DNA of 64,000 nucleotides from Streptomyces reniochalinae (GCF_003323735.1 NZ_QOIM01000043.1:1-64000), one strand, 5' to 3'; positions 32,879 to 42,053 are shown, counted from the first letter of the stretch. Notes: a model not told the origin generated them from the letters alone. Translations and numbers: made by a program.

Positions 32879-33427
32879 TCACTTGTCGGTCACGCCGGTC
32901 TTCTTGCAGCTCTCCTGGTTGGCCATCGCCTTGCCGACGTCGCCGGTCGACAGCTTGTGCAGCGCCTCGTCACCGCGCTGCCCCAGCGTCTTCAGCTTGG
33001 CGGCCACATCGTCGAGCCCCTCGTCGAACTTGTCGCCGGTGGGCAGCTTGTCGACGGAGGTCTTGAGGTCGTTGTACTGGCCGGCGATGCCGTTGAGCTC
33101 CTTGATGGCGCTCTTCTGCATCTTCTCGCCGTCGTCGACGGGCGGGGCTCCCGCGTTCTTGACCGCCCGCGCCATCGCCTTGTATGCGTCGGAAACCTTC
33201 TTGAAACCGGCCGAGTCGGCCTTCTTGACCTCTTCGGGGGACTTGTCCGCCTGGGAGGCCTCGGCGATGGCGGCGTTGGCCTGCCTGACCTTCGTCAGCT
33301 GCGGCTGGAGGTCGTCGCAGACGCTCTTGGCCCACTCGTCCGTCTTGCCGCTGTCGTCACTGCAGCCCGTCAGCGCGAGTACGAGTACGGCGCCGCCGGA
33401 CAGCGCCGCCGTGAGCTTCTTGTTCAC
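32879..33427 (-). CDS. small helical lipoprotein
   Basis: 182 residues. The signal peptide LTAALSGGAVLVLALTGC has a clear lipobox. The mature part is highly helical and polar with two conserved-looking cysteines (SVCDDLQPQL and ESCKKTG), probably a disulfide tying both ends of a helical bundle. No enzymatic motif. ATG 33427 is followed upstream by AGGGACCGATCC. Divergent neighbours and a wide 5' gap suggest its own promoter. Function unknown; exported. Confidence 0.75.
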   Translation of the reverse strand: MNKKLTAALSGGAVLVLALTGCSDDSGKTDEWAKSVCDDLQPQLTKVRQANAAIAEASQADKSPEEVKKADSAGFKKVSDAYKAMARAVKNAGAPPVDDGEKMQKSAIKELNGIAGQYNDLKTSVDKLPTGDKFDEGLDDVAAKLKTLGQRGDEALHKLSTGDVGKAMANQESCKKTGVTDK

Positions 33428-33618
33428 CGGATCGGTCCCTTCATGGCTGTTCGGCCCGGAACATACACGCCTCGGAGGGAGTGGCGGCGAGCCGGAAGAC
33501 CCCTATGTCTACTATTGCAGCCGTTTGCACCAACGCGGGTCTGCGACATCACGGACACGCGTGAGCCCACGGAGCCGCGGGAAACCGGTCCGACGGCGCT
33601 GAGACGAAACACACACAA

Positions 33619-33652
33619 GGGCGGGCGGGACGCCAACGCGTCCCGCCCGCCC
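33619..33652 (-). terminator. terminator downstream of hppA
   Basis: Perfect 15-bp GC stem (33619-33633 with 33638-33652) and CAAC loop, 17 bp after the hppA stop. On the minus strand it continues CCTTGTGTGTGTTTCG, moderately U-rich. Confidence 0.75.
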
Positions 33653-33668
33653 CTCGGTTGAGTCGCCG

Positions 33669-36128
33669 CTAGGAAGCGGCCACCGGATCCACCGGATCCG
33701 AGGGCTTCGCCGTCCGCCCGGTGTCGTCCTCCTCACCCACGGCGATACCGCGCCGCTTGGAGAGGTAGACGGTGCCGACGACGACGGCCACCGCGGCCGC
33801 GGCCACGACGACGCGGGCGCCGGCGCTCTTGTCCGCGCCGTAGCTGAACTTCACCACGGCGGGCGCGATCAGCAGCGCCACCAGGTTCATGACCTTCAGC
33901 AGTGGGTTGATCGCCGGACCCGCGGTGTCCTTGAAGGGGTCGCCGACCGTGTCACCGATGATGGTCGCCTCGTGCGCCTCGCTGCCCTTGCCGCCGTGGT
34001 GACCGTCCTCCACCAGCTTCTTGGCGTTGTCCCAGGCACCACCGGAGTTCGCGAGGAAGACGGCCATCAGGGTGCCGGCGCCGATCGCGCCGGCCAGGAA
34101 CGCCGCCAGCGCCCCGACACCGAAGGTGAAGCCCACCAGGATGGGTGACACCACCGCCAGCAGCCCCGGCGTCGTCAGCTCGCGGAGCGCGTCCTTGGTG
34201 CAGATGTCCACGACACGGCCGTACTCCGGCGTCTGCGAGTAGTCCATGATGCCGGGCTTCTCACGGAACTGCCGACGGACCTCGAAGACGACCGAACCGG
34301 CCGAGCGGGAGACCGCGTTGATGGCGAGCCCCGAGAAGAGGAACACCACGGCCGCACCGAACATCAGCCCGACCAGCGTGCTGGGCTGCGCGATGTCCAC
34401 CAGCTCCAGCATCTTGTCCTTGTTCTGGTCCGCCTCGGTCAGCGCCTTGCCCAGCTCGGTGCGGTACGAGCCGAAGAGCGCCGCCGCAGCGAGCACCGCC
34501 GTGGCGATGGCGATGCCCTTGGTGATCGCCTTGGTGGTGTTGCCCACCGCGTCCAGGTCGGTCAGCACCTGCGCCCCCGCGCCCTCGACGTCACCGGACA
34601 TCTCGGCGATGCCCTGCGCGTTGTCGGAGACGGGCCCGAAGGTGTCCATGGCCACGATCACGCCGACCGTGGTCAGCAGCCCGGTGCCCGCCAGTGCCAC
34701 GGCGAACAGCGCCAGCATCACCGTTCCGCCGCCCAGCAGGAAGGCGCCGTAGACGCTCAGCCCGATCAACAGAGCCGTGTAGACGGCCGATTCGAGGCCG
34801 ATGGAGATGCCGGAGAGCACCACGGTCGCGGGACCGGTCAGCGACGTCCTGCCGATGTCCCGAACGGGCTTGCGGGTGGTCTCGGTGAAGTAGCCGGTCA
34901 GCTGCTGGATGAGGGCGGCCAGCACGATGCCGATCGCCACGGCCACGATGGCCAGCACCCGCGGGTCGCCGCTGTGGCCGAGGATCTCGTCCGCGTCGTC
35001 TCCCGAGACACCCTTGAGGTCCGCGTAGCTGGAGGGCAGGTACACGAACGCGGCGATGGCCACCAGCGCCAGCGAGATCACCGCGGAGATGAAGAAGCCG
35101 CGGTTGATCGCCGTCATACCGCTGCGGTCGGAGCGGCGCGGAGCGACGGCGAACACGCCGATCATCGCGGTGAGCACCCCGATGGCGGGGACGAGCAGCG
35201 GGAAGACCAGCCCGTCGTTGCCGAAGACCGCGGTGCCCAGGATCAGCGCGGCCACCAGCGTCACCGCGTAGCTCTCGAACAGGTCGGCCGCCATGCCGGC
35301 GCAGTCACCGACGTTGTCGCCCACGTTGTCCGCGATGGTGGCGGCGTTGCGCGGGTCGTCCTCGGGGATGCCCTGCTCGACCTTGCCGACGAGGTCGGCG
35401 CCGACGTCGGCCGCCTTGGTGAAGATGCCGCCGCCGACTCGCATGAACATCGCGATCAGTGCGGCACCGAGCCCGAAGCCCTCCAGCACCTTGGGCGCGT
35501 CCGCCGCGTAGACCAGCACCACGCACGCGGCGCCCAGCAGACCGAGGCCGACGGTGAACATCCCGACGACGCCACCGGTACGGAAAGCGATCTTCATGGC
35601 CTTGTGGGAGACGGCGGTGAGATCGACCGGAATTTCTCCCGGCTCGCCCTTCGCCGCTGAGCTCACAGCCGGCGCCGGTACCCCCACGGGGGCGGCCGGA
35701 GTCGCCTCACGCGCCGCAGCGGCCACGCGCACATTGCTGCGCACCGCGAGCCACATACCGATATAGCCGGTCGCCGCCGAGAAAGCCGCACCGACCAGGA
35801 AGAACAACGAACGGCCGATTCGCTGTTTCATATCGTCGGCCGGCAACAGCATGAGCAGGAAGAAGACGACCACCGCGAAGACCCCGAGGGTGCGCAGCTG
35901 CCGCGCCAGGTAGGCGTTCGCCCCCTCCTGCACGGCCGAGGCGATCTTCTTCATGCTGTCGGTGCCCTCGCCCGCGGCGAGCACTTGTCGTACCAGCACC
36001 AGAGCGACGCCGAGCGCTGCGAGCGCGACAACCGCGATCACGATCGCGAGTCCCCGGTTGCCACTTGTCAGCTCTGCGGCGTCAGCGAGGTGCTGAGGGT
36101 GGTGAAGTGGGCTGAGTTGCCCCGCCAT
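33669..36128 (-). CDS. hppA: membrane proton-translocating pyrophosphatase
   Basis: 819 residues from ATG 36128 (AGGAGG 5 nt upstream). About 15-16 membrane helices. Catalytic signatures: KAADVGADLVGKVEQGIPEDDPRN, then DNVGDNVGDCAGMAADLFESY and near the end EDGHHGGKGSEAHEATIIGDTVGDPFKDTAGPA. The GNTTKAITKG segment carries Lys where K+-dependent enzymes have Ala, so a K+-independent H+ pump is predicted. It couples PPi hydrolysis to proton export. Single gene with its own terminator and a long AT-richer upstream region. Known in S. coelicolor at the equivalent position next to bldG. Confidence 0.95.
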   Translation of the reverse strand: MAGQLSPLHHPQHLADAAELTSGNRGLAIVIAVVALAALGVALVLVRQVLAAGEGTDSMKKIASAVQEGANAYLARQLRTLGVFAVVVFFLLMLLPADDMKQRIGRSLFFLVGAAFSAATGYIGMWLAVRSNVRVAAAAREATPAAPVGVPAPAVSSAAKGEPGEIPVDLTAVSHKAMKIAFRTGGVVGMFTVGLGLLGAACVVLVYAADAPKVLEGFGLGAALIAMFMRVGGGIFTKAADVGADLVGKVEQGIPEDDPRNAATIADNVGDNVGDCAGMAADLFESYAVTLVAALILGTAVFGNDGLVFPLLVPAIGVLTAMIGVFAVAPRRSDRSGMTAINRGFFISAVISLALVAIAAFVYLPSSYADLKGVSGDDADEILGHSGDPRVLAIVAVAIGIVLAALIQQLTGYFTETTRKPVRDIGRTSLTGPATVVLSGISIGLESAVYTALLIGLSVYGAFLLGGGTVMLALFAVALAGTGLLTTVGVIVAMDTFGPVSDNAQGIAEMSGDVEGAGAQVLTDLDAVGNTTKAITKGIAIATAVLAAAALFGSYRTELGKALTEADQNKDKMLELVDIAQPSTLVGLMFGAAVVFLFSGLAINAVSRSAGSVVFEVRRQFREKPGIMDYSQTPEYGRVVDICTKDALRELTTPGLLAVVSPILVGFTFGVGALAAFLAGAIGAGTLMAVFLANSGGAWDNAKKLVEDGHHGGKGSEAHEATIIGDTVGDPFKDTAGPAINPLLKVMNLVALLIAPAVVKFSYGADKSAGARVVVAAAAVAVVVGTVYLSKRRGIAVGEEDDTGRTAKPSDPVDPVAAS

Positions 36129-36468
36129 TCGTCCTCCTTGACGTTTGGCACATGGGCGCGCGCAAGCACGCTCAGGCGTCCTGCTGCAAAGATGTGGACG
36201 GATTGTAGGGAGCGCCACTAGATCAAAACAGAGCGCAGCAGCGGGAATTCGCTGGGAACGGCGAAGATCAGCCGCGTACGAGCCGGCCAATTCGCTCGCA
36301 TGAGGGAATGAGCAAATTCAACTGACGCCCGGAAAATGATCTATCGAGTGACGGGAAAAAGCCTCGCTGACTCGTTTAGACCCTGGTCAGTGGCGGTCAC
36401 AATTACTCCGTTGATCGTCCGATGATCGACAGAGAAGATCCACGCGAGGGTCCCCGAGCAACCGAAAA
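36129..36468. other. upstream region of hppA
   Basis: 340 bp without a gene, relatively A/T-rich for this genome (for example GGAAAATGATCTATCGAGTGA). It probably contains the hppA promoter. A near-palindromic GATCGTCCGATGATCGAC stretch lies at 36413-36430. No clear hexamers assigned. Confidence 0.4.
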
Positions 36469-36490
36469 GCCCGCCGCGAAGGCGGCGGGC
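36469..36490 (-). terminator. terminator after the anti-sigma gene
   Basis: GCCCGCCGC (36469-36477) pairs with GCGGCGGGC (36482-36490), 4-nt loop, followed on the minus strand by TTTTCGG. Lies 35 bp after the stop of the anti-sigma gene. Confidence 0.75.
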
Positions 36491-36524
36491 ACAGGACAAA
36501 CGGGACGGGCGGGGCCAAGGAGGC

Positions 36525-37076
36525 TCAGGGGAGAACCGGCTCGATCGTGGGCCAGCTCATGCGGATCACACCGCCGTGCTCGTCGGTCGTGACCTCCACG
36601 TCGTCCACCAGGCCGCTGATCACCGCGAGCCCCATCTCGCCGTCGCCCTCGTCCTCCTCGGCGACCGGCTCGGGAATCTCGTCCCGCGCCCCCGGCAACA
36701 ACGCGCCCTCCGCCTCGACGAGCCCACCGCCCGAGCCGCTGCCCTTGCCGGCCCCGTCACCGTTGGCCGAGGGAGCGGCGGACGCCGAAGCGCCCAGCGT
36801 GCCGCCAGGCAGCGAGAAACGCCGGTGCGGCGCGTCGTCGCCCACCTCGATGGAGAACTTCTTCTCGTCCTCGATCAGGGAGACCCGCACGGGGCTGTTG
36901 AGGCCATGGCTCATGTGCAGGCCGACGGCCCGCGTGCACGCCTCGCCGACGGCCAGCCGCACCTCGTCGAGCACTGCTTCGTCGACCCCGGCACGCCGCG
37001 CCACGGCAGCAGCCACCAGCCGCGCCGTACGGACGTGCTCCGGCAGCGCACTGAAGAGCAGCTCCACGGTGGCCAT
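36525..37076 (-). CDS. anti-sigma factor kinase-fold protein (RsbW-like), BldG partner
   Basis: 183 residues. GHKL ATPase fold: N-box DEVRLAVGEACTRAVGLHMSHG, then VRVSLIEDEKKFSIEVGDDAP, and a G-box-like GEMGLAVISGLVDDVEVTTDEHGG. A Ser/Gly/Ala/Glu-rich linker of about 55 residues (ASASAAPSANGDGAGKGSGSGGG...) splits the domain between N- and G-boxes, a longer insert than in RsbW. It probably binds and phosphorylates the anti-anti-sigma protein BldG and holds a sigma factor. It lies directly downstream of bldG on the same strand, separated by a strong hairpin. Confidence 0.8.
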   Translation of the reverse strand: MATVELLFSALPEHVRTARLVAAAVARRAGVDEAVLDEVRLAVGEACTRAVGLHMSHGLNSPVRVSLIEDEKKFSIEVGDDAPHRRFSLPGGTLGASASAAPSANGDGAGKGSGSGGGLVEAEGALLPGARDEIPEPVAEEDEGDGEMGLAVISGLVDDVEVTTDEHGGVIRMSWPTIEPVLP

Positions 37077-37167
37077 GCCATCCCCCTCGGTCTTCGGTGA
37101 GTCTTGACGGGGCTCCCAGGGCTCTTGGAGCCGGACCCCGGCGACCCCGCCTTCCAGTCAAGCGGGA

Positions 37168-37211
37168 GGCCGCCGGACCGCCCGCACCGAGGTGGGGGCG
37201 GTCCGGCGGCC
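37168..37211 (-). terminator. attenuator hairpin between bldG and the anti-sigma gene
   Basis: Perfect 16-bp stem (37168-37183 with 37196-37211) and 12-nt loop, 7 bp after the bldG stop, without a U-run. It fits partial termination, giving mono- and bicistronic bldG transcripts. Confidence 0.65.
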
Positions 37212-37218
37212 GGACGCG

Positions 37219-37560
37219 TCAGTCAGTGGCCGCTACGGCCTCGTCGACCGAGGAGTGGATCGGGAAGACCTTGGTGAGGCCAGTGATCCGGAAGATCTTG
37301 AGAATGCGCTCCTGGTTGCAGACAAGACGCAGCGAGCCCTCGTGCGCACGCACCCGCTTGAGCCCGCCCACGAGCACGCCGAGCCCGGTGGAGTCGAGAA
37401 AGTCGACACCCTCCATGTCCACGACGAGGTGGTAGCTGCCGTCGTTCACGAGCTCGACCAGCTGCTCACGCAGCTTGGGCGCGGTGTATACATCAATCTC
37501 GCCACCGACCTCGACGATCGTGCGATCGCCGACGGTACGGGTCGACAGGGACAGGTCCAC
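37219..37560 (-). CDS. bldG: anti-sigma factor antagonist BldG
   Basis: 113 residues with the STAS fold: TIVEVGGEIDVYTAPKLREQLVELV, then YHLVVDMEGVDFLDSTGLGVLVGGLKRV. The phosphorylatable serine is Ser57 in DFLDSTG, as in S. coelicolor BldG. It is needed for aerial mycelium and antibiotic production in Streptomyces by partner switching with anti-sigma factors. The cognate anti-sigma gene follows on the same transcript. GGATCC... GGAGGATCC upstream supplies the ribosome site. Confidence 0.95.
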   Translation of the reverse strand: MDLSLSTRTVGDRTIVEVGGEIDVYTAPKLREQLVELVNDGSYHLVVDMEGVDFLDSTGLGVLVGGLKRVRAHEGSLRLVCNQERILKIFRITGLTKVFPIHSSVDEAVAATD

Positions 37561-37749
37561 GGATCCTCCAGCACCTTGCTATCGAGCGGTCAGCCCCCTC
37601 GGTTCTCCCTCCCCCTGCCCTGACGGAGGGAGGTACCCCCAAAGGCAGGGGACGGATCGGCAGCCGCAGAAGCATTCAATCACTTACCAGCAGGCGAGGA
37701 CGACGCCTTGCGGCCATTGTCCGCCTCGCCAGTGACACACTCGGTACCG

Positions 37750-40311
37750 ATGGCCAACGAACAGCACACCCGGTCCGCGCGCGTACGCCCGCGAGCCGAG
37801 CCCGACCGCTCGGCTCCCCACGGCGACCCTCGCGACGTGCTCGCTGGTCTCACCAGGGGAACGGACCGCGCCGGGCGTGTCACCCATACGGAGCACTTGC
37901 CCCCGCGAAACGGTCGCCATGCGCAATGGCCCGACCGGATCCGGCCGGAAGTGATCGAGGCCGTACGGCGCGCGGGCATCGACCGCCCCTGGGAACACCA
38001 GGCCCGCGCAGCGGCCCACGCCCTCGACGGCGATTCCGTGATCATCGCCACGGGCACCGCCTCCGGAAAATCACTCTCCTACCTCACCCCCGTCCTCAGC
38101 ACCCTGCTGGACGGCGCCGAGGCCCCCAACGGACGCGGCACCACCGCGCTGTACCTGGCCCCCACGAAAGCCCTCGCAGCCGACCAGCGCCGCGCCGTCA
38201 CCGACCTGGCCGCCCCACTCGGCACGGCGGTACGGCCCGCCGTCTTCGACGGGGACACCCCCTTCGAAGAGCGCGAATGGGTGCGCCAGTACGCCAACTA
38301 CGTGCTCACCAACCCGGACATGCTGCACCGCGGCCTGCTGCCGGGACACGCCCGCTGGTCCTCCTTCCTGCGCGCGCTGCGCTACGTCGTCATCGACGAG
38401 TGCCACACCTACCGCGGCGTCTTCGGCTCCCACGTCGCCCAGGTCCTGCGGCGGCTGCGCCGGGTGTGCGCCCGCTACGGCGCCGAACCCGTCTTCCTGC
38501 TCGCCTCCGCCACCGCCGCCTCCCCCGGCGAGGGCGCGGCCCGGCTCACCGGCGTGCGGCCCGTCGAGATCACCGAGGACACCTCCCCGCGCGGCGAGAC
38601 GGTCTTCGCACTGTGGGAACCGCCACTGACCGAGTACGAGGGCGAGCGCGGCGCCCCCGTCCGCCGCACCGCGACCGCCGAGGCCGCCGAACTGCTCACC
38701 GACCTGGCCGGCCAGGGCGTACGCACCGTCGCCTTCGTCCGCTCCCGGCGGGGCGCCGAGCTGATCTCCCTCATCGCCCAGGACCGCCTGGCAGCGGTCC
38801 CGGCCCCACGGGGTTCCGCCTCGGAGAACGCCCGTTCCCGACCTCCCGCCCCTGCCCCTGCCCGCGCCCCTGTCCCGGGAGGTGACGATCTCCAGGACAT
38901 CCAGGACATCCAGGACCTCCAAGAGGCGGACGCTGCGGCGGTGGGGGCGTCGATGGGGGGCGCGCCGGGACGGCGTGGCGGCCTCTCCTCCCGGATCGCC
39001 GCCTACCGCGGCGGCTATCTCCCCGAGGAACGACGCGCCCTGGAGCGGGCCCTGCACACCGGCGAACTGCTCGGGCTCGCCGCCACCAACGCCCTCGAAC
39101 TCGGCATCGACATCTCCGGCCTCGACGCGGTCCTCATCACGGGCTACCCCGGCACCCGCGCCTCCCTCTGGCAGCAGGCGGGCCGCGCCGGGCGTGCCGG
39201 CCAGGGCGCGCTCGCCATCATGATCGCCCGGGACGAACCGCTGGACACCTATCTCGTCCACCACCCCGAGTCCATCTTCGCCACCCCCGTCGAATCCACC
39301 GTCCTGGACCCGCACAACCCCTACGTCCTCGCACCCCACCTGTGTGCGGCCGCAGCCGAGACACCGCTCACCGAAGCCGACTTCCCCCTCTTCGGGCCCG
39401 AGACCGGCCGGCTCCTGCTCAAACTCGAAGAGCGCAAGCTGCTCCGCCGCCGTTCCTCCGGCTGGCACTGGACCCGCAAGGAACGCGCCGCCGACCTCAC
39501 CGACATCCGCGGCAGCGGCGGGCGGCCCGTACAGGTCGTGGAAGAGGGCACCGGCCGGCTGCTGGGCACCGTGGACGCCGGAGCCGCACACACCACCGTC
39601 CACGAAGGCGCCGTCCACCTCCACCAGGGCCGCACCTATGTGGTCCGCAGGCTCGACCTGGAGGACTCTGCCGCGCTCGTCGAGGAATCCAGCCCCCCGT
39701 GGACGACCATGGCCCGCGACACCACCTCGCTGGCCCTCCTGGAGACCGAGGCCGAGGTGCCCTGGGGCGACGCCCGTCTGTGCTTCGGCTCGGTGGAGGT
39801 CACCAACCAGGTGGTCTCCTATCTGCGCCGCCGCCTGATCACCGGAGAGGTGCTGGGCGAGTCCAAGCTGGACCTTCCGCCCCGCACCCTGCGGACCCGC
39901 GCCGTGTGGTGGACGGTGACCGAGGACCAGCTCGACGCCGCCAGGATCACGCCCGAGATCCTGGCGGGCTCGCTGCACGCCGCCGAGCACGCCGCCATCG
40001 GCATTCTCCCGCTGTTCGCCACCTGCGACCGCTGGGACATCGGCGGGGTCTCCATCGCTCTGCATCCCGACACGCTCCTTCCCACCGTCTTCGTCTACGA
40101 CGGCCAGCCCGGCGGCGCCGGCTTCGCCGAACGTGCCTTCCACACCGCCCGGGCGTGGCTGACCGCCACCCGGGACGCGATCGCCTCCTGCGAGTGCGAG
40201 GCGGGCTGTCCCTCCTGCATCCAGTCGCCCAAGTGCGGCAACGCCAACGACCCACTGCACAAGCGCGGCGCGGTCCGCCTCCTGACCGAGCTCCTCCGCT
40301 CCGCCGTCTGA
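37750..40311 (+). CDS. DEAH/DECH-box helicase with DUF1998 zinc site (YprA/MrfA-like)
   Basis: 853 residues. Motif I ATGTASGKSLSY (about 99-110), YLAPTKALAADQRRAV, TNPDMLHRGLLPGHARW, motif II VIDECHTYRGVFGSH (about 217), SATAASPGE, then the C-terminal helicase half with LAATNALELGIDISGLDAVLITGYPGTRASLWQQAGRAGR. The tail has CECEAGCPSCIQSPKCGNAND, a four-cysteine site of MrfA-type helicases acting in DNA crosslink repair. A Pro/Ala and DIQDIQDLQ low-complexity insert lies in the C-terminal half (about 375-420). The start is uncertain: ATG 37750 or ATG 37708, and no strong ribosome site was seen. The family sits beside tad genes in many actinobacteria. Confidence 0.85.
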   Translation: MANEQHTRSARVRPRAEPDRSAPHGDPRDVLAGLTRGTDRAGRVTHTEHLPPRNGRHAQWPDRIRPEVIEAVRRAGIDRPWEHQARAAAHALDGDSVIIATGTASGKSLSYLTPVLSTLLDGAEAPNGRGTTALYLAPTKALAADQRRAVTDLAAPLGTAVRPAVFDGDTPFEEREWVRQYANYVLTNPDMLHRGLLPGHARWSSFLRALRYVVIDECHTYRGVFGSHVAQVLRRLRRVCARYGAEPVFLLASATAASPGEGAARLTGVRPVEITEDTSPRGETVFALWEPPLTEYEGERGAPVRRTATAEAAELLTDLAGQGVRTVAFVRSRRGAELISLIAQDRLAAVPAPRGSASENARSRPPAPAPARAPVPGGDDLQDIQDIQDLQEADAAAVGASMGGAPGRRGGLSSRIAAYRGGYLPEERRALERALHTGELLGLAATNALELGIDISGLDAVLITGYPGTRASLWQQAGRAGRAGQGALAIMIARDEPLDTYLVHHPESIFATPVESTVLDPHNPYVLAPHLCAAAAETPLTEADFPLFGPETGRLLLKLEERKLLRRRSSGWHWTRKERAADLTDIRGSGGRPVQVVEEGTGRLLGTVDAGAAHTTVHEGAVHLHQGRTYVVRRLDLEDSAALVEESSPPWTTMARDTTSLALLETEAEVPWGDARLCFGSVEVTNQVVSYLRRRLITGEVLGESKLDLPPRTLRTRAVWWTVTEDQLDAARITPEILAGSLHAAEHAAIGILPLFATCDRWDIGGVSIALHPDTLLPTVFVYDGQPGGAGFAERAFHTARAWLTATRDAIASCECEAGCPSCIQSPKCGNANDPLHKRGAVRLLTELLRSAV

Positions 40312-40370
40312 CCTGTCCGGCTCCTGGCCGACTGACGGCTGCCGCATCCGGTGCCTGGCTCATCCGACCG

Positions 40371-40606
40371 TGAACCGTTCGGCTCCCCTCGGCTGCTTCC
40401 AGGCTCCCCTCGGCTGCTTCCTGGCTCCTCCGGCCGTGGAGCGACCGGCTCCACCCGGCCGCATGGCTCGCATGACCGTGAACCGTTCGGCTCCCCTCGG
40501 CTGCTTCCAGGCTCCCCTCGGCTGCTTCCTGGCTCATCCGGCCGTGGAGCGACCGGCTCCACCCGGCCGCATGGCTCGCATGACCGTGAACCGTTCGGCT
40601 CCCCTC
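40371..40606. repeat. 108-bp tandem repeat (2.2 copies)
   Basis: Units start at 40371, 40479 and 40587 with TGAACCGTTCGGCTCCCCTC. The first two are almost identical over 108 bp; the third is partial. Each contains an internal near-duplicate (GGCTCCCCTCGGCTGCTTCC). Degenerate CCCGGCCGCATGGCTCG units continue to about 40720. No gene fits. Confidence 0.8.
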
Positions 40607-40784
40607 GCTGCCGTGCTCGTCCGGCCGTTGGCCAACCGGCTCCGCCCGGCCGCATGGCTCGCTCCGCCGCCCGGCCCGCATGGCTCGCCTTGCCCGGCCG
40701 CATGGCTCGTCCGACCCATGGCCCGGTCGGCTTCACCCGCCGGCTGTCTGGCCTGTGGCCGGCCGACCGGCTCCCCCTGGCCGG
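40607..40784. other. degenerate repeat tail
   Basis: Continues from the 108-bp repeat with variants of GGCCGCATGGCTCG and CGACCGGCTCC. It runs up to the stop of the last tad gene. No gene seen. Confidence 0.4.
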
Positions 40785-41198
40785 CTACCTGTCCTGTCCG
40801 GCCTGGCGGGGTGGGGGGCGGGCACCGCGATCGGCTTCCGGTGACGCCGATCCGACCGGGCCGGCGCGGGCGCGCACCTGGGCGTCGTACGGCCCCCACC
40901 GCACGCGCGCGTCCAGATCAGCGATCTCCCCCCGCACCGCGCACCTGACCACCCGTGCCCCCTGGGCCCGCGCCACTCCGCGCGCCGCCGCGCAGGCGTC
41001 GGCCCGGCCCTCGAGTGCCCGGTCCGCTGCCGCGAGCGCCGCCAGATCCGCCACGGCGCCCGCACGGTGGCGTACGTGGACCGCTTGGCCGAAGCCGAGC
41101 ACCGCCGCGAACACCCCGCACAGCACCACCGCGCTCAGTGCCACCCACACGGACGCCGACCCGCGGTCGCTGCGGAGCTGTGACAGGTTCCCCGTCAT
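40785..41198 (-). CDS. TadE-like pseudopilin-type protein (Rv3654c-like)
   Basis: 137 residues. Starts MTGNLSQLRSDRGSASVWVALSAVVLCGVFAAVLGFGQAV: a short basic leader, a G-S-A-S cleavage-type motif and one membrane helix, as in TadE-like pseudopilins processed by a prepilin peptidase. The rest is small and Ala-rich with two cysteines (ACAAARGVARA and VVRCAVRG). This is the last gene of the tad cluster; its ATG overlaps the stop of the upstream tadE by 4 nt, and AAGGAGG precedes it. It resembles the 'helicase/secretion neighborhood TadE-like' proteins of actinobacteria. Confidence 0.7.
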   Translation of the reverse strand: MTGNLSQLRSDRGSASVWVALSAVVLCGVFAAVLGFGQAVHVRHRAGAVADLAALAAADRALEGRADACAAARGVARAQGARVVRCAVRGEIADLDARVRWGPYDAQVRARAGPVGSASPEADRGARPPPRQAGQDR

Positions 41199-41833
41199 TC
41201 CTCCTTCTCCTCCGTCTGCCGCGCATCCTTCTCCGTCTTCTCCGTCTGCCGCGCGTCGTCCTGTTCGGGGCCGTCTGGGCTGCCAGGGCTTGCCGGGGTC
41301 CGGTCGTGGCTCCGGCCAGTGCCGGCTCCGCCCACTTCGCCCGGGTTCTCCGCCCCGGCCTCGTCCATGGCGACCGCCTCGGACCGCAGCTCCACCGTCA
41401 GCGGGCCCGGTCCCACCGTCCGGGCCCTTACGGCGACTCGCACCAGCTCTCCGTCTTTCGTCACTTTCAGCCGGGCGCCCGGCGGCGCCGCCGACCGGAC
41501 GGCGCGGACCACTCCGTCCCCGGTCTCTCCGCGTGCCGCGGCCCGGGCACCGGCGCGCGCGGCGTCGACGCACTGGATACGGGTCACCGCCGCCATGAGC
41601 CCCCACAGCAGTCCGGCCACCAGCAGGACCAGCGCCGGAATCACCACGGCGGCCTCAGCGGTCACATAGCCCGCGCACCAGTCCCTACGGCCCGCGGGGG
41701 CCGCACGGACCGTACGGACCTGACGTAACAGACAGGACGTACGGACCTTGCGTCGCGGCGGTCCGTGGCGGGCGGTGGCGCACGGGCCGCTGCCGCGTCC
41801 CTCACCGCGCCCCGCGGGGTCAGAAAGGGCCAC
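41195..41833 (-). CDS. TadE-family pilus assembly protein
   Basis: About 212 residues. The core is WCAGYVTAEAAVVIPALVLLVAGLLWGLMAAVTRIQCVDAARAGARAAARG, the typical TadE motif (TAEAAVVIPAL) and membrane helix, followed by a beta domain (VRVAVRARTVGPGPLTVELRSEAVA) and a charged tail with E/K repeats. The start is uncertain: the GTG at 41833 overlaps flp by 14 nt and gives an unusual 50-residue Arg-rich leader; no better start was found. It belongs to the tad cluster, acting with TadA/B/C in assembling a Flp-type surface fibre. Confidence 0.75.
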   Translation of the reverse strand: MALSDPAGRGEGRGSGPCATARHGPPRRKVRTSCLLRQVRTVRAAPAGRRDWCAGYVTAEAAVVIPALVLLVAGLLWGLMAAVTRIQCVDAARAGARAAARGETGDGVVRAVRSAAPPGARLKVTKDGELVRVAVRARTVGPGPLTVELRSEAVAMDEAGAENPGEVGGAGTGRSHDRTPASPGSPDGPEQDDARQTEKTEKDARQTEEKEE

Positions 41834-42053
41834 GGAGCGCCCGCTCGACCAGCTGTTGCAACTGTTCGCCCACCGGGCCGCTGTTGACGACCTTGTAGAG
41901 CACCGCCGCCAGGGCCACCGCCGCCAGCGTGCCGATCGCGTACTCGGCTGTGCTCATTCCCCGGTCGCCGCTCAGCTCACGTGCCGTGCGTACCCTCTTC
42001 CAGAGCCGCCGCATCATCGCCGACACCGCACTCTCCTCCTTGGCTTCGGACAT
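41820..42053 (-). CDS. Flp-type prepilin (DUF4244)
   Basis: 77 residues from ATG 42053 (GGAGGAAGG upstream). SGDRGMSTAEYAIGTLAAVALAAVLYKVVNSG has the Flp signature: a Gly-Met-Ser-Thr-Ala-Glu-Tyr cleavage site followed by the single hydrophobic helix. The leader of about 32 residues is longer than in Gram-negative Flp. It is the probable structural subunit of the pilus-like machine. Confidence 0.8.
   Translation of the reverse strand: MSEAKEESAVSAMMRRLWKRVRTARELSGDRGMSTAEYAIGTLAAVALAAVLYKVVNSGPVGEQLQQLVERALRGPF

Noticed and set aside
32379..33602. Long plus-strand open frames across the repeat region and lipoprotein gene
   Set aside because: Low-complexity Arg/Thr or Asp/Gly product from repeats, no ribosome site, antisense to a clear lipoprotein gene.
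40095..40736. Minus-strand frames with repeated EAAEGSRTVHG peptide
   Set aside because: Peptide repeats only reflect the 108-bp DNA repeat; no ribosome site and overlap with the helicase gene end.
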